Assembly (NCBI GenBank): GCA_029449245.1
Contig: JANATF010000001.1
Location: forward strand, 3,596,001-3,660,000
DNA: 64,000 nt
Direction: 5' to 3'
Source of the DNA: Mortierella alpina
Taxonomy: Eukaryota > Mortierellomycota > Mortierellomycetes > Mortierellales > Mortierellaceae
The notes beneath the pieces are model-generated. The model saw only the letters and a list, made by a program, of their open reading frames with translations. It had not been told where the DNA came from and searched no databases. Below, piece after piece: positions 12,178-24,330 of this stretch. The first letter of the stretch is position 1; the number at the start of each line of letters is the position of its first letter. The translations under genes and the position numbers were made by a program.

Positions 12178-15100
12178 TTATGCTCCTCCAAAGATGCTTG
12201 TGAGCAAGAGTCTGAAGGACCGAAACATCTCATCGCTGGTGCCCTTGGGCAGTAGAAACTGTACTACCTTCACATCCCCGCCCTGAGAGGCCCGAAATTT
12301 CTCTGCCTCGCTGCCTTGATTGCCCACCTGCTTGACCTGGCGTGCGTTCTCGACGAGGAAGGCTTTGAGGTGTCTCAGCAATGAATCTGCACGACGCTGT
12401 AGATCCCGCCGTGTTTGATCCGAGATATAGTACATATTCCCAGCAGCGCTGCCGCTACCGTTGCCATTGCCGTTGTTGTTGTTGTTGTTGTTGTTATTGT
12501 TGGCCATCATCGAAAGCGGGGACGCAGAAGTAGAAAATGACGCCATGGAAGAGGCAGAGGGAGATGAAGCTGCAGAGGAGCCAATGGATCCTTGTCCATT
12601 GATGTTGCTGTTGGCGCTCGGGACTGCAGACAGGGAAGACGATCTATAATGACTCTGCTGAGAGCCGTGGCGGATATGTCGCGATTGCGATGAGGTGTCC
12701 ATCATCATCATTTGGTTCTCGAACGACTGTGGCATCATCAGGAACGGCAACGAGAGCATTGTGATCTCGTATCGATGTGCGGTCATGATGATGTTCCTCA
12801 GTCCTGCGAGGAAATCGGGCTTTGGTGAAAAATCGCTCGATTGACTGAACAGCGCCGGTAGTGACCTATCGTCTGGGGAGACCGACTGGCCGTAAAAGAG
12901 GTGGAAAACAACGTGGATCATGGGCAGGTTGGAGTGCCTGGTAAGGATAAAGTCTCCCTCACGCAGTGTTGATCCGTCCAAAGGGATATCGTCCTCGATG
13001 GCTTCGAGTTGCTTCTCGATGCTGTCAAAGTGGAGCTCCGTACTAGTCTGGCACGCCTTGAAGAACTCTGTACCATTTTACAAATACATTCATTAGATGT
13101 CACTCGGACTTCAGAGTTCGTATTGGTTCGCAAACAATCGTAGATTTCTTTCACGTTCGAGAGTGGTTTCTTACCTTGATGGCATACTTGGCCACCTTTG
13201 TATTCGGCCCAGTCCCGAATATTCACGAGTTGCACAAGACCCGTCAGGTTCTGTCCATAGAGCGAAGAGGCTGTCTGTGCTTGGATAGCTGCATCGCGTT
13301 CCGATTTGTTTCGGTTGCTGGGAAACACTTCAGCTGGATCAGAGACCATCAGTCGAAGGTTGTGGGTCACTTTGGAATGGCTGCTGCCAAGAACGACAGT
13401 GAATGATTCTGCGAGATTCGAGGCCGGTTGCGGAGGTAGCATGGGAGAGTTGTTTGCTGAGCTGGCACTGTTTCTAGAAGGCGCCCCTGGACCATTGCTG
13501 TTTGTCGGAGAAAAATACGAAATAGTTAGTCTTCATGCACTGCAATTGGAAACGGTTTCCGAAAGCCTAGCGTAAAAAGCGACCGTGTTCCAAGCCTTAC
13601 TCCATATCATCATCCAGACCTAGGTTTTCGATGGCTCTGTTAAGCCAGCCGCCAATCTTCTTCACGGATGGGTTAGTGTTGTTTGTTAACAGGGCGTTCT
13701 TCTGCTGCTGGAAAAATGGCAGGGGTGACCAAGCCTTTTGGTTTGGATTTCCTACTGGGCCTTGGTTAGGACTTCCCATCATAGGTCTAGGTGAAGAGAC
13801 AGAGTGGGATCTATCCAATGGCCTGCTCGCCGAAAGCGCCCTTATGTCCTGACTTGACGACGACTGAGATTGGATGGAGTTGCTACTTGGAGAACTAATG
13901 AGAGATGGCGGTACTTGCTGAGGGGAAGACTGGGCTCGGTTTTGTCTCCTGGCATTCTCTTTCATGGCATCCACTTTTTGCTTTGCAGCAACCAGCCTTG
14001 GGATGCTGTCTGGCTGCTCTAATAGCAAGTTAATGGCGTGATCCTACACATATAAGCCCGGTCGTTAGGATATACTTCAAGTAGCACAAAAACAACGACA
14101 CATATTCTATCGGAGTAGAGCCACTTACCATGTTACGGTTGGCGATCAAGAGGGCGCCCTTGGCTTGCTCCATATCAAAACCCATCTCAAGAATCGATTT
14201 GATCATTTGGTCGAGCTCTGGATCAGTTTTCTTGGGCGGTGGTAGTGGGGATGGGTTACTGTTCTCTTGGACCGAGACGGAAGTGCTGGATTCTAGAGAT
14301 TCCTGGGTGGAGCCAGGCTCTGAGGCTGGTGGCTGAACAGGTGCTAGTGTGACCTGTGGTATCTCAGGCAGGTTTTTGTTGTCAAGATGAGCCGAGGCCC
14401 GGTGTTTCTGAACAGACGGTGTCTCTTCTACATTAGATCGTCTAGCTCCAATAGTCCGCATGACTTCTGCTACCATATCCTTGCCATCCAGCTGCATTGC
14501 ACTGTTCGAGAGTCCCTGGGTCGATCGTGAGTCTGAAAGGGATGGATTTAGCTGACGCCGCTTGTAGATCGCGTACAGCTCCAAAATGAACTCTTGATAT
14601 TTTGACCGCTGGGCCGCTTGCAGGTCATCCAGTTGACTGTTCCATGTCGCCTGTGCGACTTCCATGCTCTATGACCATGCGATACGATCGTGCAGTTGTT
14701 TAGAAAAAACTGCATGGCAATTAATGTCGATCGACAACACCTTTTTGAGAGAACGTACCTCGATATGACGTGTCATTAGATGGGTCAGGCCACGCTGGGG
14801 TGTTTCACCAGCAAGGGCAATGTTGTGCCTAGGCAAGTTTTTTCCTGAATTGATAAGCATGTCTTGATAGGGTTTCCGCGACGCAGTAGCTAGACAAGAT
14901 TTCTCACCTTGTCTGAATGCCTTCGATCTCTGCATCCCGTGCACTCAAAAGCGCGTCAACTTCGCCTGCATACTCACGTTCCAGATCCAAGATTGCATCA
15001 AATAGGTGGGGTATGGGCGAATGTACGAGAGTGTGGTATGCCTCTGGGAACATATTCTACAGGGTCGAAGAGAGGCACGCAGTTCGCATGAAGCGCATTA

Positions 15101-15657
15101 GTTTCCAGCAACGTTCAAGACAGGATTGAAGCACGAGCCTCAGGCACTCCTCCACTCACCTCTTCGGGCTGGGTGTAAAACTGGCTGGTGTGTGTCCTGT
15201 AGTTGTCGATCATGGCTTTCTGTAGCTCCTCCAGTTCCTGCACAACCGACGGCTCTTGTGTTGGTGGTTCCCGGATTGAATCCGCATCCTCATCTGACTC
15301 TGTCCCTACTTTATCTGTCCGCGTTTCTGTCTTGGCGCCGGCTGGAGAATTCTCCGTGGCATCGGTGATCGCAAGGGTCTTGGAGAACACGCGCTCGTTG
15401 ACTTGCCTTGTGGCCGCGATGACTTTGGCTCTACGCGTGGACTGAATCAGACTCTGGGCTGTGGAGAGCAGGGAATGTTCTAGGTAGACGGGGACATTGT
15501 GCTCGTTGCGAGTCTGTCTGATGGCATCTAGAAGCAGTGCACCCTCAGGCAGGTCGACGTGGATGGTCTTGAGGTCTGCGCCTGGGTAGGGTGGGAATGA
15601 GAACTGAATGTGGATGGCATGCGGCACTTTCTCGAGTGCCATCTGTCGCGCGTCCAT
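12178..15657 (-). CDS. C12orf4/FERRY3-like protein with an embedded UBA domain
   Basis: Seven exons on the minus strand (15160-15657, 14908-15056, 14759-14828, 14129-14668, 13601-14043, 13175-13497, 12178-13067) give 970 residues. The start is the first in-frame ATG, 15657. The N-terminal part (HIQFSFPPYPGADLKTIHVD onward, helical with REYAGEVDALL) and the C-terminal part (LREGDFILTRHSNLPMIHVV; final residues LLLTSIFGGA) look like the DUF2362 family of human C12orf4, a subunit of the FERRY Rab5 effector complex that links mRNAs to early endosomes. I assign this from memory of the family, so it is moderate. Between these parts is a clear UBA domain at about residues 385-435 (MIKSILEMGFDMEQAKGALL, then a loop and HAINLLLE), cut by an intron. 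A low-complexity linker with a ten-residue Asn run near 12470-12500 also interrupts the C-terminal part. The likely role is an endosomal adaptor with ubiquitin binding. Confidence 0.6.
12473..12502 (-). repeat. Polyasparagine codon repeat in the FERRY3-like gene
   Basis: A run of GTT triplets on the plus strand encodes consecutive Asn residues followed by Gly-Asn pairs in the minus-strand gene. It is a coding microsatellite in a disordered linker and likely varies in length between strains. Confidence 0.85.
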
Positions 15658-15846
15658 CTCTCGGAGGGGCTGCGGTTCCTGTCCGCGGGTTGTCGAGCTG
15701 CGGTGCTTGACGGGGACTGGATGGGATAGACCGTGGAAATGGAGCGTGGTGGAGAAGAAGGCGAAGAGATGAACGAGTGGAATGGAACGAACAGAGAGTC
15801 GACAAGGCAAAGCCCAAAATTTATTTCGTCGCTTAGTTATCCTCTC

Positions 15847-16834
15847 TTAGTTGGCCGAGACAGACTGCAGATACTGCTTGCGGTAAGAGTTCTCGTCGCA
15901 GGGACCTAGCAGTTGCAGCCAAGGAATTCAGTACAGTTACAACATGCGACATCATGCCCGAGCATCATTCATAACGCGGACAAAGCATGAGCCACGGCGA
16001 CTTACGGTTCAGAGGTGTCCAGACAGGGTCCTCCTTGAAGAGACGCATGGCTTTCAGGTAATTGTTGGTATCAAGAGTGAAGCGATGGTAGATTCCAGCA
16101 GGCTACAGTGCCATCGCATTTCAAAATGGTGATATCGGTATATCGGTGCATGGGTGTAAGTTTGGATGTGCATTTCGGAAAACACGGAATTTAGCCTTCT
16201 TTCTCTCTCACAGCGTTCGATGCCAGCGCGGCCACTTACTAGCACAATCAAGTCGCCAGCCTCGACCTTGATTCTCACCCAGCGATCCTGGCGATCTAAG
16301 AATGCAGGAAATAGATAATTTACCCGCCGCGGAATAGATCAGCAGCCATCCATGGCCCTCAAAAGGATGTTGTCCTTCAAGTCCTTCAAGTTTATCCAGT
16401 ACTACTATGTTACCTCGGATGTCAAAGTAGCCAGTGCCGTCGAGAATAGCACGAATCTCCTCGTCCTCGTGCAAGTGCTCCGCAAAGAAGGTCTTGATCT
16501 TCTCATCAAATACAGCTCCGAGACCCTCCTTGGAGACGGTGATCTATAAGCAGCAGCAACAGTGGCAAGGGAGCGGAGGTATTGAGCGTAAGAGACATAT
16601 TGCATTTTCCGAAAAAAAAAATACAGACGAAGTGCGTTCCTGTACCTGGTCTCGGTTCTTGTAGTTGCGCTCCTCGCAAATCTTGTCAATTTGCGACTCA
16701 AAGTTCTCGTCCTCGAGACGCCAGTAGAGGACACCAGAGGCAGCCAGCTCCTCGGCGGAAACTGGGACCGAGGGGATGAGCTCATGAGGCTCTCTGCAGT
16801 CGGTGTCGAGGTTATCGTAAAGGTAGGCGCGCAT
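15847..16834 (-). CDS. ADI1: Acireductone dioxygenase (methionine salvage)
   Basis: Exons 16646-16834, 16414-16543, 16240-16295, 16006-16102 and 15847-15905 give 176 residues, close to the family's usual 180. The enzyme oxidises 1,2-dihydroxy-3-keto-5-methylthiopentene in the methionine salvage pathway, in cytosol and nucleus. The cupin metal ligands are visible: His86 and His88 with Glu92 in [13 protein letters not shown], and the fourth histidine in [11 protein letters not shown]. With Fe(II) the product is the 2-keto acid precursor of methionine; with Ni(II) the reaction is off-pathway in bacterial homologues. Start at 16834 matches the conserved beginning MRAYLYDN. The gene is divergent from RABL6, with 410 bp between start codons. 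Confidence 0.95.
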
Positions 16835-17244
16835 TGTGTTGAACAGCTATGGAGGAGTGTGCTGTTGTGAATGAAGGAGAGGCTGAGAGAAGGAGAGAGA
16901 GAGAGAGAGAGGAGAGAAAGTAACGACACCGAGGAGGCGATGGGTGGACAGCGAATGGAGAAGAGGGGGCCACGAGTTGCGCAATAGCATAACACAAAAA
17001 AATGGTGCAATTGGATTGCACTTGGAGAATGGATTATTGCACCTGTGGAATAGATTGCACTTGCGGAATGCCAGCCTGCAGCGTGCAGTTGTGTTTTCTT
17101 GCAATGCCGAACAAGTGCAAGGGGGAATGAATTTGCGCTCCCGCCCCAGTCCTGCGCCCCTGTCCACTGCACTACTGCACGTCATTCCAGTTCCCTTTTC
17201 TTGTCGCTCCTTCCTCTCTTACGTTCCCACATTCCGCCTTCGCC
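16835..17244. other. Divergent promoter region ADI1/RABL6
   Basis: This 410-bp gap holds both start regions. The ADI1 side has a purine-rich (GA)n run near 16884-16912, i.e. a pyrimidine-rich leader on the ADI1 strand. The RABL6 side is pyrimidine-rich on the plus strand. Around 17008-17120 the motif TTGCAC/TTGCA recurs several times (TTGCACTTG twice, TTGCACCTG once). I could not identify a known factor site. Confidence 0.4.
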
Positions 17245-20197
17245 ATGGTAATCCTTCCCATGCATCATGACAGTTGCCAGGAAACCCCAACGCTGCCATT
17301 GTCACAGAGACGTGGTCCTGACAACCCTTCATTCTCTCTTTTTCGCTCCGCTGTCGACGGTAGTTTCAAAAGCTGTGGCCATTCAACAACTCACACCAGA
17401 ATGGTCCCTCACAGACCCACGAGCCGCTGGACCATGGCGTATCCACAAAAGTCAAGCCCATCCATGCTTCCTTCAACAAGGGCATCCCACTCAACAGTAT
17501 GCACCTGCCACACGTTATCCATCGTCGCCTACCCTGCCACGCCAAACAGCCAAAAGGCTGAACGAAGTACGCCAGTTGCCACTCGCGATCCATGCAGGGG
17601 ACTAATATCGTCTTTCTTATCCTCTTTGAACGCTACAGTGAAGATCGTTATCCGTGGAGACATCAGGACAGGCAAGACATCGGTCTGTAAGTGGCGAGAG
17701 TGGATGGCGTGAGGACAACAGCTCAAACTTTGTCGTCAACAACACGAACAACAGGGGCACAGACCAGCCGCGATCCTCGCGTCTGATCGATATGTTTTTA
17801 CTTGACTTGTGAATAGTTGAGCGACTGCAGGGACACCCCTTCCGAAGCGAGCACGACTACCGGACAACAGCACAGATCCAGGTTACCAATATCCCTTGGC
17901 AGTACGCCCGTAAGAATCAAAGGATCGTATTTTTATGAGGCGAGGGTTGTCTATTTTCAGATAACGTCATTTGAGTTTATGGATGCAACGAGGACTGATC
18001 CCACTCTCCGGACCCACCACCATTTAGCCACCAAGGATATCATCAAGGTCGAAGTCTGGGACGTGGTCGACAAGGGTATTCAGGCCGGAGACTTAAAGTC
18101 GTCGAGTAACAGTGCACTCAAGATCGACTACAACACTCGTAAGTAGCCCTCTCTGTTTCAACTGTCGTTCATCAGCTTGGTGCTCTACACATTACATGTT
18201 TCACTCAATCTTTTTATAACCTTGCTCGCCGCCAGCTACTTCCCCCACCAAAGCCAAGCCTATCCCCGATGTCGACTCGGCCCCGCATGCCGCCTTTGCA
18301 TTGGACGCCTCAACAATTGATGTGTATCGGAATACAAACGGCGTAATTCTAGTCTACGATGTTTCGAAGCCATGGACCTTCGACTACGCCGCCAAAGCCC
18401 TTGCCGACACCCCAACCAACATTCCGGTCTTGATTCTGGTACGCCTTCTTGTCTGTTCACAGCGGTTCATCTCGTTTCCATAGCCCGCTGACTCATCACC
18501 ATGATTTTCCTGTTCGCACAGAGCAATTTCTCAGATGACAGTTCTCCCCGGCCTGTGATGGCAAGCGACCGCGTGGAGGCATTAATGAAAGAGCACAACA
18601 GCGCTCGCGCTGGGTTACCGTGTGCACCCGCCAACTTGGTTAGGCACCTTGAGACCAGCATGAAGACCGGTCTCGGACTCAAAGAAGTTCACGAGAGTTT
18701 TGGCATCCCGTTCTTGAATGTGTTGGTAAGCAGCCATTGGAAGGCTTTTTCGCGCCACTTCACCGCACGTAGCTAACCGTTCATCTTCACGGACTGGAAT
18801 AGAGAGAAACACATAGGAAGCAGTTTGAGCAAAAGACGCTTGAGATCGAGGAGCTCTTGCGGACGCTGGATGGACACGCACATGATCAATCGGCGAGAAG
18901 ACACTCTCAGAAGAGTCTGCAAACTGCCCCCGTATTGTCCATCAAAGATGAACCAACGATGAAAAAACTTCCACCTCTTCCAGCCTCGATCCAAACCTCG
19001 GATTTGGCCATCCATCCTGAGCCCCGGACCTCGTCTCCGACCTCTCCCGCAAGGAAAACAAGAAATGAGCACACCAATGTGGATATTTTGAGCCCAACGC
19101 CGTTGTCCGCGCATGCCCCTGTCGTGCTCTTAGACTTCAACACGGGCAAAATAGAGGACGAGTTTTTCCAGAACGTGGATTTGAATTCGACCGCGTCAAG
19201 CACTATCGGTCGGGATCCATCACTATCGGCCGACAGCAGGGCGCGAGAAGAACTCGAGTTGGATGGCAACCCTATGGTGGCGCGCGATGAGGACATTGGA
19301 GATAGTTCCAGAGACGAACTCGCCGACAGCACCCTGCATCAGGCTCAAGCACCTGTTTGGATTCCTGGTCAGGTAGAGAAAGAGCTCTTGAGTCGCCATA
19401 TGGTTAAGGGAGCAGAAGAGACACGGCTCCAAGAGCAGGAGGAGAAGGCTGAGGAGGAGGATAACGGTTTAGAGCAGCAGCACGATCCAAAGGACTTTGA
19501 GGCTGTGGAGGACAGCGACTGTTCCACACATGATTTTGTGCCGCGTTCTCATCGGATTCATCAGGATTCTGATGGTGAGAGCCAGATTGACTTTCCTATC
19601 GCGTCGGCCATGTACTTCGAGCACGAGCGCGAGCGTTCAGGATTTGCGCAGCATTCGGTCGAGGATGAAGGGGAAGAAACAATGCGTAGAACCCAGCCGA
19701 CCAGTGCAGCTGTTCTTTCTGGGTATGAAGACATTGCGGATGATCATGGCGACAACCCTTGGGGTAGCACAGGCAACCTATTGCATAGCGCAGCCGTGCT
19801 GCAAAAAAATGTTGCAGGACCAGACGAGGATGCAGAGCCCCCAGCGGAGGACAGGAACGAGGACACGCCTATTTCGGTTACCTCGACCGTAGAGTCGACT
19901 CACAATAACGCGAATAGTGTGATTGGACCCGACAACGGGAAACGAAGCGTCGATGTCAACACCCTGATAACCAAAAACCATAAGGAGAGCGATGTATCCA
20001 TCGAGGAGCCTAGTCCCACGTTAAGCATCCAGACAGAGAGCTCTGGAGTCAGTGCTGAAGTCGAGGATGAGGACGAGAGTAACTCGACGTTGACTTCAGC
20101 CGCATCGTTGGCCGCGGTGGCGACAGACGGCGGGAGCGAGGCGGACAAGAAGAAGACGAAAAAGAAGAACAAGAAGAAGGGCAAGAAAGGCAAGTAG
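17245..20197 (+). CDS. RABL6: RABL6-type GTPase-like protein
   Basis: Eight exons: 17245-17247 (the ATG alone), 17364-17496, 17639-17686, 17817-17909, 18028-18138, 18236-18438, 18522-18725 and 18803-20197, giving 729 residues. The human family pattern is followed along the whole length: a basic lead segment, then MKIVIRGDIRTGKTS (P-loop near residues 51-59), ERLQGHPF, DIIKVEVWDVVDKG, NGVILVYDVSKPWTFDY, ETSMKTGLGLKEVHESFGIP, RETHRKQFEQ, and the C-terminal ELDGNPMVARDED block. The tail is acidic and then ends in a Lys-rich stretch. RABL6 proteins are atypical Ras-like GTPases linked in animals to proliferation control; the fungal role is unknown. As in the family, the usual NKxD guanine-specificity motif is not obvious. 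The start-codon-only first exon is inferred from the in-frame join MFQKLWPF, which resembles the animal N-terminus. Confidence 0.88.
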
Positions 20198-20856
20198 AAT
20201 GGTAGGAGTATGAATACCATATTCGTTTGCACGCAAGCCAACAAACCTGTGTTCCTGAACCTGCAGGGGTGTCCTTTCTTGTTTCCCGCGGTGTTTTTGA
20301 GTTTGCGTAGGCTGTGGTGCCATGTGCCATGGATGTGCGTGCACAACGAATGGATGATAGACATGCAAATGGGCGCAGAAGGCGGAGGAGAGAGAGAGAC
20401 AGGGATGAGGTTAAACAATACTGCATAACAATACTGGCTTCACTCAAATATCTCATCTATAACATAAGAGCGGGCCGTATAAATTTCTCTTATGATTTTT
20501 GCATGTAGTTTCTGCAGGCTCGCTAGAAATTTCTTCACATTATGGAGGTCTGCTGCATGCCTCTTAAAGATTTGAGTTGGGCCACTGCATACACTTGTAA
20601 AAAGAAAGAAAATACGCGTACAGACAAATCATTGGCCCGTTTCGATGAATTGAAGCGCCCCCTTCTCAGCCTTCACTCCATTCCATTCAATTCCATTCGT
20701 TCCTTGTCCTTTCCGTCGCTCCTCCTTCCTCCCATTGCCCCACTGCTCCCCCTCCCTCTCTCTCTCGCTCTCTCCTTCCCCATTCAGCACTCCAACGTTC
20801 ACACACACGCAAGCACACTCACACACTCACACACTCACACATTCACCGACTGTGCC
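20198..20856. other. Intergenic region RABL6/ASPSCR1
   Basis: About 660 bp between a stop and a start codon on the same strand. The last 200 bp before the ASPSCR1 ATG are pyrimidine-rich and contain a CACA/ACAC-rich repeat near 20802-20842, probably a transcribed leader. I see no other gene. Confidence 0.45.
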
Positions 20857-23800
20857 ATGGCCTCCAATCTCACCGTGAACCTGGGCGGTGGCAAGAAGCA
20901 GCTGGTCAAAACCACCCCCAACATGATCCTCCGCCAGGTCGTCAACACCGTCTGCGAGAAGCAGAGCTACCCTGAGCCAGAGAGCTACGGACTAAAGTAT
21001 GGGAAGGGTCCATTCTGTTTGAATACAACTTTGCCTCCCGCTTTCATTTTGGCGTATTGTGCCGCACTCATCCAGTCCGTTGCCTCGCGCTGACTAAACG
21101 ATCCTTATCTTACCAAATCACTCCACTCCACACCTTTTCTTCTCCAGGAGCGGAAAGAACTTCTTGGATCTGTCTCTTTCTATTCGATATGCCAACATAG
21201 CCCCAGGGGCGAAGCTTGAGCTAGCCAGGATGCCAAAGGATAAGAAGGGTAGGTTTCGCTTCTTTGCGGACGCTGTCTCACCCCCTATCGCCCGAACCTG
21301 TTCCCTGCCATTGCTCCCGTTCTTGTGGAGTCTGGCAAGGGCTCTCACTTTTTCTCTTGTCACTTTCCCAGCAATTCATGCACCAGTTGCAGAGGCAGCA
21401 CGGTCTTTTCTCACACAAACTGACTTTTCTGGCTATTAGCGCCTACTCACGTGGACCTTGCTCTTCAGTTGGAAGACGGCGGAAGAGTGATCCAATCGTT
21501 CTCTGTCTCCACCTCACTATGGGACGTGCTGCTGGGCTTTGAAAAGGCGTCGAACGGGTAAGATGACATATCTCTATTGGTGTTTGGCGGATATTGAATG
21601 CCGCGTTTAGAGTCGAGCACTCTCTGCGGGATTTGCAGGAGACGAAAGGAAGGACGTGGCAATACAGACCAGGGTCTGCAGTTCCCTCAGCCCAAGACAT
21701 GTGCATCGCATGGTATCTAACAAACTCATTGTCCCTGTCCCTCGCGATTTCACGTCCCGCTCTTTGTCGCGGAACCTCATCTTCCGCACAACCTTCCCAT
21801 TCGGTATAACCCTCGGAATCCGTCCTAATATGCCACACCACCTGCAGATCTCTCAACTTGACCCGTCGCACCGCGGTACCTCAATCAACAGCCTCCAAGA
21901 ACATATTTTCGCTTCAAAGGATCAGAAAGTCCATGAAGCCCGCCTCCGAGGTCTACCTGCTCCCGGTAGTCATTCTTTTAGAAAGAGAGGTATGGTCTGC
22001 TCACATGAGCCTTGAAAGGAGATGAAAGGCGGTAAGCCGTAGAGAGGATGCATTGGCTGACTTTTCAAATCTTCGTTCACATTGTGTAGTATGTCTCGAT
22101 CCAGACGCTCAAGACCATCTCATTGCAGCTCGCAGGTTTGCACAAAGGAAATGCGGTGTTCCGCGTTTTGATGAGATACACCGATGCAGGAATCGAGGAA
22201 TTCATGGAAGATATTGAGCGCAGCTATGCTCAATCAGCAGCTGCCAACAACGAGACATCCCCAGCTGAATCTTCTCTGACTGCGCCAGTGTCGGCACCAG
22301 CACCTGAGGTGATGGCAGCGCCAGTATCTCCAGTCCGCAAATCCACCACATCAAACCCGGCATCGCCTAAGCGACAGTTCACAACCGACAAAACTGCAGC
22401 CGATAAGAGTGGTATGGATTTTACAAACAACACGGACGCCTATCATGGAGGCTCACCATCTAACGTAGTTATCGAATCAGACAACGCTCAGGAACCATTA
22501 CCGGACATGACATCGCGCGGCGGAAGTATCGAAAATGCAGATCGCCGGGGTCACCTAGTCGCCCCTTCCCCAGGAGCCAGTGCAGACATCCAGCGTCAGA
22601 CGCCTGTTCAGGATATGAATTCGGCCATGATTGAGGCCAATCAGGAAATCCGTCAGCTCCGCGAACAGCAAACCCAGGCCGCCCTTACTGATCGCGTCAA
22701 GCGACTCTCCAAAGCTTCGGACAGCTCTGATCGCGAGCGATTTGTACGCAGCTTGCCGCCGGGCGCTTTCACAGAGGAGCCCGACAGCGAGATGGACTTC
22801 GACTCTTCTCATACTCCACGATCGGAATCACCTTTTGCGGCGACTGCAAGCCAGGACGATGTTGTTCGACAGATTGCTCACCGAGTCAGCCAGCAGCTGC
22901 GACAGGTTCAGCAGCGAGGAGGTTCAATGGATTATCATTCGCTAATTGCGCAGGAAATTGAAAAGGAACAGCGTGCAGGAGTGTTGCCAAGCACGCCCAC
23001 TGGCAGTCGACATAACTCTGTCTATAAAAGCAAAGTCGAGGAAGACGGTTCACCTCGTCAACCTGGATCGCCCTCGGTCAGTTCAAGGTCCGTGACTATC
23101 TCAGCGCCAGAGGAGCCCTTCGATCGCCAGGTCAAGGTGTTCAGGCCTCCTTCAGACACCGACATGCCGCTTTCGAACCAAAGTAAGCTAACCTTCCAAA
23201 ACTAGAGTTTTACGAATATTGATACAGACTATGGTTTTTGACAAGTTCTCTATTTTTTTTGTTTATAGTTGATCTTCCGGATGACTTTTATACATTGAGT
23301 TCGCAGGATGTGATGAAGCTGATGCATAGTCAGAAGGCAAAGCGTGAGGAAGAGGAGAAGCGTGGGTTCAAAACTGCAGCAACCAGGGCGGAGGAAGAAA
23401 AGGCCAGGGAGCGTCGCTATCCAAAGACTATCATTCGCGTGCGCTTCCCTGACAGAGTTCAGCTCCAGGCCACGTTCAAGAGTCAAGAGACTGTGGGTGA
23501 TCTTCGAAAGTGGGTCAGAAGCGCGTGTGTAGGTCAAGGCGAAGCATTTGAACTATGTAAGTGTGTTTGTGGAGCGATATCTTTGCGATCTCGGACGGGT
23601 GTTCTATGTATGTGTTTTTCATCATCCGAAACTCACTCTTTTCCACGATACGGTGTACATTCTATTTCTCTCGTCATCGCAGACACAACGCCGCCCAAGA
23701 AGGTTCTCTCGGATGATAAGCAGTCTCTGTACCAGGCTGGACTTGCACCGCAGAGTATAGTGTACTTTTCCTGGAAAGACAGCAAGTTGAATCTGATGCC

Positions 23801-24059
23801 ACCGTTCCTCAATGGCGAGCACATGATGAAGATGCAGGACCTCCCTCTTCCAGGACAAGCTGAAGACGCTGCCAAGACCGAAACCGAAGCTTCGATAGGT
23901 GGGGGCGGCCAGACGCTTGGTCGGGCTGGGACGATGCCTATGCTGACCAAGGAAGATCGGCGGTTGAGTGCACGGATGAGCACGGACAAGCCAGGCAACA
24001 ACATCGGCGGCAGCAGCAGCGGGGGGTTGCCAAAGTGGATGAAGTTGTCCAAGAAGTGA
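20857..24059 (+). CDS. ASPSCR1: ASPSCR1/TUG (Ubx4-like) UBX-domain protein, p97/Cdc48 cofactor
   Basis: Seven exons (20857-20996, 21148-21248, 21440-21557, 21848-21989, 22090-23182, 23269-23556, 23683-24059) give 752 residues. The N-terminus is the TUG ubiquitin-like domain: LTVNLGGGKKQLVKTTPN to SLSIRYANIAPGAKLELARM, residues 1-80. A second ubiquitin-like module follows (APTHVDLALQLEDGGRVIQS to QLAGLHKGNAVFRVLMRY). A disordered Ser/Pro-rich stretch comes next. The UBX domain lies in the last third (TIIRVRFPDRVQLQATFKS ... SLYQAGLAPQSIVYFSW), preceded by a charged helix rich in Arg/Glu. Family members bind the AAA ATPase p97/Cdc48 and regulate its hexamers and membrane-protein traffic. Domain order is exactly that of the family. 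Confidence 0.9.
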
Positions 24060-24330
24060 TTAAACCAAAGACGCGTCCTGCGCGACCAATCGTATTTGTG
24101 TGTGCTTCGCGTCGATTTGGCTCGGCCAGTTGTCGCCACCATTTTTGTTGTTTTCCTTTTTCCTCGCCTTTTTTTTTTTTTTGCTCCTTTTCTCTCTCTT
24201 CCCCATCGCCGCACGCTTTGCCTCCTTCCTTGACCCGCTCGTTCCCTTCATCCTCCATTCCTGCTACTTGTTCCTGCTACTTGCCCATCACCCGTGCACG
24301 CGTCTACCCACATCCCACCTCTTCTCGAAC

